Assembly (NCBI GenBank): GCA_036557365.1
Contig: DATBHR010000098.1
Location: forward strand, 62,001 to 126,000
DNA: 64,000 bases
From: DATKHR01 sp036557365
GTDB taxonomy: Bacteria; Acidobacteriota; Vicinamibacteria; Vicinamibacterales; CAVVIG01
Direction: 5' to 3'
Every line of letters starts with the position of its first letter. Position 1 is the first letter of the stretch. Positions 53,015 through 60,229 of the stretch are shown here, piece by piece. The position numbers and the translations under genes are program-made. Under the pieces are notes generated by a model. It had not been told where the DNA came from. It worked only from the letters and a program-made list of their open reading frames with translations, and did no database searches.

Positions 53015-53626
53015 TCAGGACAGGAGAACGGCGACCGCGATGAGCGCGAGGCCGATGACGATCGACAACGGTGCGACCGCGCCGCTCGTCGGCAGCGCGG
53101 CGGGCGTCGGCATGTCGTCGGGATTCGTCCCCGCGCGCTGCATCTCGCGCGCGATGGCCGACTGAGCGCCGAACGACACGGCCATCGCGATCAGCAGCGC
53201 CAGCCATCCCAGACCAAGCAGGACGCGGGCAGCAACCGGTCCGCCGGCACTCAGGACACGACCAGCAAAGAACAGCGTGCCCACGAACGTGCCCGCGGCG
53301 AGGCCGGCCACGAGGCGGAGCCGTCCGATTTCCCTGTCGCCCGACTGTCGGAGCAGCTCGAGCTGCAAGACTCGTTCAGCGCGCCGCCGCTCGGCGGCCA
53401 GTTGCTCGCGCTCGTGTTCCAGGCGGCGTGAGTCGCGGTCGAACGCCTCTTTCAACGCGGCGACGACGACGCCGGCGAGCCGCGTTTCGAGTCCGCCGAG
53501 CGCCGAGCCGCCGGCCATCAAGTCGCGCGATTCTTCTGCGTCCGTCAGGCCGCGGCCGCGGCGGACGCGAACGAGATCGTGAATGCCGAGCGCCGCGTCA
53601 AGGATGCGAAGCCACGGAACAGCCAT
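53015..53626 (-). CDS. membrane protein with coiled-coil domain, unknown function
   Basis: I do not recognise a family for this 203-residue protein. Residues about 15-45 contain RVRRGRGLTDAEESRDL. Residues about 55-105 form a charged heptad helix (DRDSRRLEHEREQLAAERRRAERVLQLELL). Three membrane segments follow near 105-125, 130-155 and 180-202. It lies 1 bp after the stop of the upstream M61 peptidase gene on the same strand, so it may be co-transcribed with it. Confidence 0.65.
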   Translation of the reverse strand: MAVPWLRILDAALGIHDLVRVRRGRGLTDAEESRDLMAGGSALGGLETRLAGVVVAALKEAFDRDSRRLEHEREQLAAERRRAERVLQLELLRQSGDREIGRLRLVAGLAAGTFVGTLFFAGRVLSAGGPVAARVLLGLGWLALLIAMAVSFGAQSAIAREMQRAGTNPDDMPTPAALPTSGAVAPLSIVIGLALIAVAVLLS

Positions 53627-53627
53627 G

Positions 53628-55460
53628 CTACGACCGTTGCTTCAGCCAGCGATCGCGGAGCGTGCGCTGTGCGGCCGTGAGATCGGTTTCAGGAACGACC
53701 TCGAGATGCGGATCTTCGGTGAGACGAATGGTCGCCGTCTTCGGGCTTCCGGTACGATCGACGAACACGACCGCAATGGAATCGCCTGGCTTGTGCTTCG
53801 CCAGCGCGCTCGTGACGTCGTTCTCAGACTTGATGGGCTGTCCGTCGATCTGTTGAATCTCGTCGTCTTGATCGACGCCGGTGGCATAGATGGGCCACGT
53901 CGGCGCCACCAGCGACGCGACGTGAGCGCCGTTGCGGAAGTCGAGCCGCAGATCGCCGAGCCATGCGCGACCGGGATTCTGTTTGCGAACCGCAAAGCCC
54001 GCGCGTGACAGCAGCTGCGAGTAGTCCGCGAGGTCGTGACCCTCGATGTAGCGGGCGAAGAAATCGTGCGCGAAGGATCGATCGCCGCTGACCTCGCCCA
54101 GCGTCGCTTCGGCGTCGTCGATCGTGTACGGATGATCGACGTATCCTTCGCGACCGCCGCCAGGCTCGCCGTACTTCCGCCACATGGCGCGCATGAAATC
54201 GTCGAGCGACAGACGCCCGTCGCTCCGCTCGCGCAAAGACAGGTCCATTGCCAGCGCGACCGCTGCGCCGAACGGATAATAAGAGATGACCGTGTTCGAC
54301 CAGTTCGTGCGGTCGACCGTCCGGCCGCCGTCGATGAACGGCGCCATCTGGCTCATTTGCTCGGCCGACCGCACCGCGCGGCCCGGGCTGTCGCTGACCG
54401 TTTCGACGAGGCTGGTCAGCGTGCGGGCAGTGTTGTTCAAGTCGACCAGCCCGGCGCGCTGCAAAGCGAGCGGACCGTAGTACTGAGTGAATCCTTCTGC
54501 CAGCCACAGCTCGCCGGACAGATTGGCGCGGTCGAAGTCGAACGGTTCGAGCCCGCGCGGACGAATGCGCTCGACGTTCCAGCAGTGAAAGAACTCGTGC
54601 GCCACCGTGCCGAGCAGACGACGACCGTCCTTCGCGAGCGACCCGCGCGCGGAGATGACGGTGCTGTTCCGATGCTCCATGCCGTCGCCGTCGGCCCACG
54701 GAAGGTAGTCCAGCAGGAACGTGTAGTAGCCCGGCTCGTAGTTCGGGTACTCGTTATAGATCGTGCCTTCTTCGCGGACGACGGCCTCGATGTCCTTCGC
54801 AAAGCTGTCGAACTCGGCGTCGGTGCCAATGTGATGCAGCGCGACGCGGAACCGATGGCCGTTCACCGTGAACTCCCGCATCGCGATCTGGCCGAACTCG
54901 ACGGGGCTGTCCATCAGGTACTGAAGGTTCGGCGCCGTGAATTCGAGCGGCGATGCGCCCGGATGAAGCTGCGTCGCGATCTTCCAGGAGGCGCCAGTGG
55001 GCTGATCGAACGCGATCGCGATCGGACGTTCGTCCAGACCGTGCGCCCACATCATCGCCGCGGGCATGTTGATGTGCGCGTGCGTGAGATCGACCGCCAG
55101 ATATGTGCCGTCGACGCGATCGCCGTACACCTTGTAACGCACCGTGACGCGTCCGCCGTGGCCGGCGACATTCCAGCCGTACGGATCGGGCCGCGTGGTG
55201 TGAAGCTCACGTCCGTCGCTTCCGAAGACGTGCACGTCGTAGACGTTCTTGGCGAAGTCGTGCAGCGAATATCGTCCAGGCGACGATCGGCTCATGCGGA
55301 GCTCGAGCGTCCCGTTCCCGATGTCCGGAAACGTCGCTTCGACCTGCATCCAGCGATGCTGCGGCTCGGGAAAGCTGACGTGGTAACGAACGGGGTCCGC
55401 GGCGTGCAGCCCGACCGGCAGCCACAGCAGCGCGAAGGCAATGAACACGATTCGTTTCAC
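53628..55460 (-). CDS. secreted M61 family peptidase with PDZ domain
   Basis: The 610-residue exported metallopeptidase resembles glycyl aminopeptidase. It has a signal peptide (VFIAFALLWLPVGLHA), an N-terminal beta-sandwich (RYHVSFPEPQHRWMQVEATF), the zinc motif H288-EFF-H292 in VAHEFFHCWNVERIRP and the downstream Glu in ELWLAEGFTQYYG. The C-terminal PDZ domain (about 500-590) contains VDQDDEIQQIDGQPIKSE. It would trim peptides in the periplasm. GTG 55460 is chosen because the signal peptide begins there; a longer frame to 55517 adds a non-signal extension. The coiled-coil membrane protein gene follows directly. Confidence 0.93.
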   Translation of the reverse strand: MKRIVFIAFALLWLPVGLHAADPVRYHVSFPEPQHRWMQVEATFPDIGNGTLELRMSRSSPGRYSLHDFAKNVYDVHVFGSDGRELHTTRPDPYGWNVAGHGGRVTVRYKVYGDRVDGTYLAVDLTHAHINMPAAMMWAHGLDERPIAIAFDQPTGASWKIATQLHPGASPLEFTAPNLQYLMDSPVEFGQIAMREFTVNGHRFRVALHHIGTDAEFDSFAKDIEAVVREEGTIYNEYPNYEPGYYTFLLDYLPWADGDGMEHRNSTVISARGSLAKDGRRLLGTVAHEFFHCWNVERIRPRGLEPFDFDRANLSGELWLAEGFTQYYGPLALQRAGLVDLNNTARTLTSLVETVSDSPGRAVRSAEQMSQMAPFIDGGRTVDRTNWSNTVISYYPFGAAVALAMDLSLRERSDGRLSLDDFMRAMWRKYGEPGGGREGYVDHPYTIDDAEATLGEVSGDRSFAHDFFARYIEGHDLADYSQLLSRAGFAVRKQNPGRAWLGDLRLDFRNGAHVASLVAPTWPIYATGVDQDDEIQQIDGQPIKSENDVTSALAKHKPGDSIAVVFVDRTGSPKTATIRLTEDPHLEVVPETDLTAAQRTLRDRWLKQRS

Positions 55461-55503
55461 GTCCGCGATGGTAGCACCGGAGGACGCCGGCGCGCCGACG
55501 CGC

Positions 55504-56445
55504 CTACGGTTTGGCACTGCGCGCCATCGCGCACAGCAGTTCGAACATCAGGTTGGCCGCGAGGAGCGACGTAATCTGGCCGGGTCCGTCGAAGGGCGGC
55601 GACACCTCGACGACATCGGCGCCGACGAGCGTCAGTCCGCCGAGCCCGCGCACCAGCCGCTGCGCCTCGTGGCTGGTCAAGCCGCCAACCTCGGGCGTCC
55701 CCGTCCCCGGAGCGAACGCCGGATCGACCGCATCGATGTCGAACGTGACGTAGGTCGCGCCGGACGCGACCATGCGAATCCGATCGATCGCCCACGCCAC
55801 GCCGCGCTCCTTCACCTGATCGATGTCGAGCATGGTGATGCCGTGTTCGCGGTGAAAGTCGAAATCCTCTTCGCCGTACATCGGGCCGCGGATGCCGATC
55901 TGAATGAACCGGCGACCGTCAACGACGCCTTCCTCGATGGCGCGGCGGAAGGGCGTGCCGTGAAAATACTTGCCGCCGAAATACTCGTCCCACGTGTCGA
56001 TGTGCGCGTCGAACTGCACGAGCGACAACGGACCGTGCGCCCGCGCGAGCGCGCGCAGCACCGGCAGCGAAATCGAGTGATCGCCGCCGACCACCAGAGG
56101 ATGAGCACCCGCGTCGGCAATCGCACCGACGCGCGACTCGACCACGTCGTAGCACTTCTCGATGCTGATCGGCGGCGCGTCGATGTCGCCGACATCCGCC
56201 ACGTTCAGGCGGTCGAACGGCGCGACGCGCTGAAAGTAGTTGTACGGCCGGATGAGCGACGACTGCGAACGGATTTCGCGCGGAGCGAGCCGCGATCCCG
56301 GCCGATACGACGTCCCGCCGTCGAACGGCACCCCGACGATCGCCACGTCCAGCCCGCGCGGCTCTTCGACGTGCGGCAAGCGCATGAACGTCGCTGGCTG
56401 CGCGAAGCGCGGCGATCGAAACGAGGGACGGGGCTGGTGCGGCAT
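55504..56445 (-). CDS. agmatinase/ureohydrolase family protein
   Basis: The 313-residue binuclear manganese hydrolase has metal ligands in VVGGDHSIS, LVQFDAHIDTWDEYF and VTFDIDAVDPAFAPGTGTPEVGG, the three arginase-family signatures. The N-terminal VGVPFDGGTSYRPGSRLAPREIR matches agmatinases and guanidinobutyrase-type enzymes, which release urea from a guanidino compound. The ATG at 56445 is 7 bp from a minus-strand TAGAAT. The divergent APC permease could import an amino acid or guanidino substrate for it, but this is inference from position. Confidence 0.9.
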   Translation of the reverse strand: MPHQPRPSFRSPRFAQPATFMRLPHVEEPRGLDVAIVGVPFDGGTSYRPGSRLAPREIRSQSSLIRPYNYFQRVAPFDRLNVADVGDIDAPPISIEKCYDVVESRVGAIADAGAHPLVVGGDHSISLPVLRALARAHGPLSLVQFDAHIDTWDEYFGGKYFHGTPFRRAIEEGVVDGRRFIQIGIRGPMYGEEDFDFHREHGITMLDIDQVKERGVAWAIDRIRMVASGATYVTFDIDAVDPAFAPGTGTPEVGGLTSHEAQRLVRGLGGLTLVGADVVEVSPPFDGPGQITSLLAANLMFELLCAMARSAKP

Positions 56446-56452
56446 GCGGGGG

Positions 56453-56458
56453 ATTCTA
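56453..56458 (-). promoter_or_regulatory. -10 element TAGAAT, putative leaderless promoter
   Basis: On the minus strand TAGAAT is followed by 7 bp (cccccgc) and the ATG at 56445 of the ureohydrolase gene. Confidence 0.5.
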
Positions 56459-56474
56459 CCGTGAGCGTCGGTCG

Positions 56475-56480
56475 TATATC
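56475..56480 (+). promoter_or_regulatory. -10 element TATATC of the APC permease gene
   Basis: TATATC lies 15 bp before the ATG at 56496, leaving a leader of about 8 nt. It is separate from the ureohydrolase promoter 17 bp to the left. Confidence 0.35.
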
Positions 56481-56495
56481 CTTTCGCCAGTCCTG

Positions 56496-57887
56496 ATGCC
56501 GCGCCCACGCCTTCACGGCACCCTGAGTACCGTCGAGTACTTCACGTTCGGGTTCGGCACGATGATCGGCGTCGGCTGGCTCGTCCTCATGGACGACTGG
56601 CTGACGCGCGGCGGACCGGGGGGCGGGATGCTCGGGTTCCTCCTCGGTGGCCTCCTGCTCTTTCCGATTGCGCACACCTACGGACGTCTCGTGCAGCGCA
56701 TCCAGGATGCCGGGGCGGAAATCGCGTACACCGAAGGCGTCATGCCGCCGCTCGTCAGCTTCGGCGCGGGCTGGACCATGGTCCTGTCGTACGCGATTGT
56801 CTGTCCGTGGGAAGCGGTGGCCACCGGAAACCTGCTCGCCCGCGTCTTTCCTGCGCTCAACAGCTACCAGTTGTATGCCGTGGCGGGAACGCCGATCTTC
56901 GCACCGCGCCTCGCGGTCGGCGTCGCGCTGACGCTGCTCGTCACCTTCGTGAACTACCGCGGCATCAAGCCGAGCGGCGTGTTCCAGGACGTGATGACCT
57001 TCGGTCTTCTCATCACGTTTGCGATCTTCACGCTGCTCGGTTTCGCGCGGGGCTCGGTGTCGAACATGGAACCGCTCTTCCCGCGTGACGGAGCGGCCGG
57101 CGTCGGCCTGTCGATCTTTCTCGTCCTGCAGATCGTGCCGTACTTCATGACCGGATTCGAATCGGTCGCGAAGGGCTCCGAGGAAGCGCGGGCCGGATTC
57201 GATCCGCGCAACTTCGTCAAAGCGATCTACGCGGCGCTCGTGGCCGGATTCCTCTTTTACGTCATCATCATCGCGGTCGTGACGTACGTGTACCCGTGGC
57301 AGGAAATCGTGTCAGGGCACGTCCGCACCGAAGTTGCGTTCGAGCGCACCTTCGGGTCGCACAGCATCGCGCAGCTGATTCTCTTCGGCGCGTTTCTGTC
57401 GCTGCTGAAAATCTTCAACGGCAACTTCGTCGCGGCGACGCGGATGCTGTTCGCACTTGGACGCCGTGACGTCGTGCACCCATCGCTCGGTCGCGTCCAC
57501 GCGCGCTACGGCACGCCGGCGATGGCCATCGCCCTCGTCGCGCTCATCAGCATCGTCGGCGCGATGCTCGGCGACGCGATTCTGGTGCCCATCACGGAAG
57601 TCGGTTCGCTGACGGTGGGCATCGGCTGGTTGTCGGCGTGTGTGGCGTGGATTCTGCGATCGCGACGCGCAACGGAAGCGTCCCGTCAGAGCGTGCGGAA
57701 CAGCAGCGGCGACGCAGGGACGGCTATGGCGTGGTTCGGCGCGCTCGTCAGCGTGCTCATCATCGCCATGAAGGTCGTGCCGGGCGTGCCGGGCAGCTTC
57801 ACGCACGCCGAATGGATCGCGTTTATCGCCTGGACGGCGCTCGGCCTGCTGTTCTGGCGGCTCAGACCGACAGCGCCTGCTCGATGA
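56496..57887 (+). CDS. APC family amino acid permease
   Basis: The 463-residue transporter is predicted to have 12 helices. The first helix carries the APC motif FGFGTMIGVGWLVLMDDW (G-x-M-I-G). FVNYRGIKPSGVFQDVMT, VPYFMTGFESVAKGSEEA and FNGNFVAATRMLFALGRRDVVHPSLGRVH are also typical. These carriers take up amino acids or polyamines with H+ or by exchange. It is divergent from an agmatinase-type gene, suggesting a guanidino compound or related amino acid as a possible substrate. The last 26 bp overlap the end of the convergent selenoprotein gene. Confidence 0.92.
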   Translation: MPRPRLHGTLSTVEYFTFGFGTMIGVGWLVLMDDWLTRGGPGGGMLGFLLGGLLLFPIAHTYGRLVQRIQDAGAEIAYTEGVMPPLVSFGAGWTMVLSYAIVCPWEAVATGNLLARVFPALNSYQLYAVAGTPIFAPRLAVGVALTLLVTFVNYRGIKPSGVFQDVMTFGLLITFAIFTLLGFARGSVSNMEPLFPRDGAAGVGLSIFLVLQIVPYFMTGFESVAKGSEEARAGFDPRNFVKAIYAALVAGFLFYVIIIAVVTYVYPWQEIVSGHVRTEVAFERTFGSHSIAQLILFGAFLSLLKIFNGNFVAATRMLFALGRRDVVHPSLGRVHARYGTPAMAIALVALISIVGAMLGDAILVPITEVGSLTVGIGWLSACVAWILRSRRATEASRQSVRNSSGDAGTAMAWFGALVSVLIIAMKVVPGVPGSFTHAEWIAFIAWTALGLLFWRLRPTAPAR

Positions 57888-58521
57888 ACGCGTCCTGCGG
57901 CAGCGCGCCGAGAATTTCCACTGCGTCGTTCACGACGGTTTTGGGTACGCCGCTCACCTGATACTTCCGCGCCAGATCGGGAAACTCCGTCGCTTCCACA
58001 GCGATCGAGTGGATGTTCTCGTTGGCGAACGCCATTTCGTGTGCGAGGCTGACCGCCCGCGGACAGTGCGGTCAAGTCGGTGTGGTGAACACCTGGATCG
58101 TCAGCGGCTTGTCGACCGCGGCCAGGCGTTTCCGGCTGTCGTCCGTCAACTGCGATTCGCCGCCGCCCGCCAGGATGATCGCCTGCACGAGCGACACGAA
58201 CTCGTAGCCCGACGGTGCGCCGAGAAACCGGATGCGGGAGTCCTTGAACACCGCGGGATCCGCCGCGTCTTCGTGCGCAATCGCGAGGCTCGGCGCGCGG
58301 TCGACGCCGTACGGCGCCGCCTTCTCCTTGTCCAGGACCAGATTGACTTCCTCGATGGACACGCGGTCCGTCAGCGGCGGCAGCTCGTCGAGAATGCGGC
58401 GGGTTTCGTCACACGTGTCGCATCCGAACGTCTGCGTGAAAAACAGCACGCGGACGTTGCGGGTCATCGCCGCAAATGCGTCGCGAAGCCTCTGCTGGTC
58501 GGTCGGCGAGAGCAGCGCCAT
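57862..58521 (-). CDS. protein disulfide oxidoreductase, probable selenoprotein (UxxC; TGA at 58072-58074 read as Sec)
   Basis: Two thioredoxin/glutaredoxin folds lie in tandem, as in PDO/GlrX-type proteins. Domain 1 has C34-DTC37 after VLFFTQTFG and a cis-Pro in DRAPSLAI. Domain 2 has QVFTTPT followed by TGA and then PHCPRAVSLAHEMAF, with cis-Pro193 in VSGVPKTVVN. The TGA sits exactly where such proteins have the first Cys of C-P-H-C, giving Sec150-P-H-Cys153. The frame then stays open for 69 codons with good domain sequence to TGA at 57862-57864, for 219 residues in all. A SECIS-like hairpin follows (58043-58060). It would catalyse thiol-disulfide or peroxide-coupled redox exchange. A nonsense mutation is the alternative. 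Sec synthesis genes are not in the window. Confidence 0.85.
58043..58060 (-). promoter_or_regulatory. candidate bacterial SECIS hairpin
   Basis: In the mRNA (minus strand) the sequence GCG-GGC-GGUCA-GCC-U-CGC folds into a six-pair stem with one bulged U and a loop that opens with GGUC. The loop starts 17 nt after the UGA. The E. coli fdhF SECIS has a GGUC loop, a bulged U and loop start about 18 nt after its UGA; there the bulge is on the 5' side, here on the 3' side. An alternative, mutually exclusive 7-bp stem pairs the UGA region (58068-58074) with 58050-58056. Confidence 0.6.
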
Positions 58522-58527
58522 CCCTCG

Positions 58528-58533
58528 ATTATG
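58528..58533 (-). promoter_or_regulatory. -10-like element CATAAT before the selenoprotein gene
   Basis: On the minus strand TGACATAAT is followed by 6 bp (cgaggg) and the ATG at 58521. GAGGG could also act as a weak ribosome site for transcripts from upstream. It may be an internal promoter of the three-gene run starting at 60173. Confidence 0.35.
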
Positions 58534-58563
58534 TCACGCGGGCGGCAAATGGCCGCGGCCGGG

Positions 58564-59055
58564 CTACTTGAACAGGTCGTCGAACGCTTTCCGCGCGCTG
58601 TTCGACGAGGCGCTCGACGGCCCGGTGCTGCTGGAGCTGGGCGATGCGGAAGGTGCCGTGCTCGTCTGTCGCTCGACCGTCGTCCGCGGCGTCATGAGGG
58701 CGCAGGCGTTGCGCTGATCCTTCGGCGAGACGCGCGCGGGAATCTCACCGTTCTGCGCGCACTCCCAACGAGCGCTCGTGTCGAACGACACGCATTGGAT
58801 GCAGCTGTGGAGATCGACGCCGCATTTCCCGCAGGAATCGAGAGGGCCGACCGGGACGGAGAGGAGATGTCCACAGCGTGCGCACCTGAATACTTCGTGC
58901 GCCGCCATCAGGTTCGGCGTCTTGGGGCCGCGTTCGTCCTGGAGGATCCGTCCGGGTGCCCGCTCTTTCGGCGGCTGCGCGGGACGCTCGCCGCGCGGCT
59001 GGCGGTCGCGCGGCTCGTCCTGGTAGCCGCGCTGACGATACTTCCGATCGCTCAT
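58564..59055 (-). CDS. zinc-ribbon protein, unknown function
   Basis: This 163-residue protein has a basic, disordered N-terminus (1-50; many Arg, Pro, Gln). A cysteine-rich core follows: C58-x2-C61 (CARC), C75-x2-C78 (CGKC), C85-x2-C88 (CIQC) and C99, enough for one or two zinc sites. A Ser-rich linker and a final ARKAFDDLF helix end it. Treble-clef or ribbon domains of this kind bind nucleic acid or protein; I cannot name the family. Its ATG overlaps the stop of the upstream hydrolase gene (ATGA), and the selenoprotein gene follows 42 bp later. Confidence 0.75.
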   Translation of the reverse strand: MSDRKYRQRGYQDEPRDRQPRGERPAQPPKERAPGRILQDERGPKTPNLMAAHEVFRCARCGHLLSVPVGPLDSCGKCGVDLHSCIQCVSFDTSARWECAQNGEIPARVSPKDQRNACALMTPRTTVERQTSTAPSASPSSSSTGPSSASSNSARKAFDDLFK

Positions 59056-60173
59056 GAGGTTGGAAGACCTTTGAGAAATTCCCCGAGATACCTGCCCCAG
59101 ATCGCGGGAAGCGAGTGCGTGCCGTGGCCGCGCGTCTGATCGCTCGTCGGAATGAGCACGTAGCGACCGCGCGCGACACGCGGCATCAGCTTCTCCATCA
59201 GTCCCAGCTCCGGCGGATTCACGACGTCGTCCGCGGAGTTGATGGCGAGCACCGCCGCCGTGATCTTCTCGAGGTTTGGCGACGGATCATAATCCCGGGA
59301 CGCGTCGAACTGGTAGAGCATGTCGTTGGCGTCCGTCGCGGCGAGGCGCGACTTGATCTGATCCTCGTACCACTTGTCGGCGGCATCGCGGGTCGGCCCG
59401 TTCTTGTGCCATTGCAGCGGGCTGCTCGTCATCATCATGAGCAGGTTCAACGCGCCGATCAGGCCTTCGCGCGGCTCCTCGGTGTACTCGCCATGGTTCC
59501 ACGCGGGATCGCGCGTGATGCTGTCCATGATCATCTTGCGCATGATGCGGTTTCGGCCGGCGATGGCGGTCGGCGCGCTGGCCAGCGGCACGAGGCCGTC
59601 GGCAAAACTGGGATACGTCTCGCCCCAGACCCAGCACTGCATCGCTCCCATCGACGTGCCGAGGACCAGACGCAGGTGATTGACCTGGAGGCCTTCGGTC
59701 AGCAGCAGATGTTGCGACCGCACCATGTCGTCGTAGTTGTACTTCGGGAACCGCGCATGCAGACCGTCGCTCGGCTTGCTCGACTTTCCGTGGCCGATGC
59801 CGTCCGGCAGGATGATGAAGTACTTGGTGGCGTCCAGGAGCTGACCCGGTCCGAACAACTGGCCCGCGAAGCCCGCGCTCATGAACGAGCCGCCGGTCCC
59901 GCCGGTGCCGTGGAGGATGAGCACCGCGTTGCGCGTGAGTCCTGATGCGTCACGCTGCGGCGTTCCAAGTGTCCGATAGTGCAATTTCACGGACGCCATC
60001 GTCTCGCCGTCCGCGAACTTGAAGTCGCGAGCGACGTAGTCAGCTTCGACCGGCGTCAGCGCGGCGGGTGCCTGAGCGTGGACTTCGTGGGACGGCCTGC
60101 CAGCCGGGATGCCCGCAAGAATCAAGGCCAGCGTCGCAACGACGAGCTTCGTCACCGGCGGCACACGCGTCAT
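59052..60173 (-). CDS. secreted alpha/beta hydrolase, MetX-like (homoserine acetyltransferase fold)
   Basis: The 373-residue protein has a signal peptide (VTKLVVATLALILAGIPAG). The fold is that of homoserine O-acetyltransferase relatives: LHYRTLGTP, NAVLILHGTGGTGGSF, ILPDGIGHGKSSKPSDG, nucleophile in LVLGTSMGAMQCW, Asp in INSADDVVNPPE and His in GHGTHS. Because it is exported, a role in methionine synthesis is unlikely, and an esterase or acyltransferase outside the cytoplasm is more plausible. ATG 60173 has a clear GGAGGA ribosome site. It leads the run of zinc-ribbon and selenoprotein genes. Confidence 0.88.
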   Translation of the reverse strand: MTRVPPVTKLVVATLALILAGIPAGRPSHEVHAQAPAALTPVEADYVARDFKFADGETMASVKLHYRTLGTPQRDASGLTRNAVLILHGTGGTGGSFMSAGFAGQLFGPGQLLDATKYFIILPDGIGHGKSSKPSDGLHARFPKYNYDDMVRSQHLLLTEGLQVNHLRLVLGTSMGAMQCWVWGETYPSFADGLVPLASAPTAIAGRNRIMRKMIMDSITRDPAWNHGEYTEEPREGLIGALNLLMMMTSSPLQWHKNGPTRDAADKWYEDQIKSRLAATDANDMLYQFDASRDYDPSPNLEKITAAVLAINSADDVVNPPELGLMEKLMPRVARGRYVLIPTSDQTRGHGTHSLPAIWGRYLGEFLKGLPTS

Positions 60174-60200
60174 GTCCTGCTCCTCCGTCTCAAACAAGGG

Positions 60201-60206
60201 TAATAT
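60201..60206 (+). promoter_or_regulatory. -10 element TAATAT of the S9 peptidase gene
   Basis: TAATAT lies 23 bp before the ATG at 60230, with GGGAGA between them as a ribosome site. Confidence 0.4.
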
Positions 60207-60229
60207 CGCACGCGACGGGAGATTTTTGT

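Noticed and set aside
58072..58521. A complete 149-residue gene ending at the TGA
   Set aside because: The cut falls in the middle of a thioredoxin fold just before its active-site Pro-His-Cys, and the same frame continues with the rest of the domain, so a selenocysteine reading fits better.
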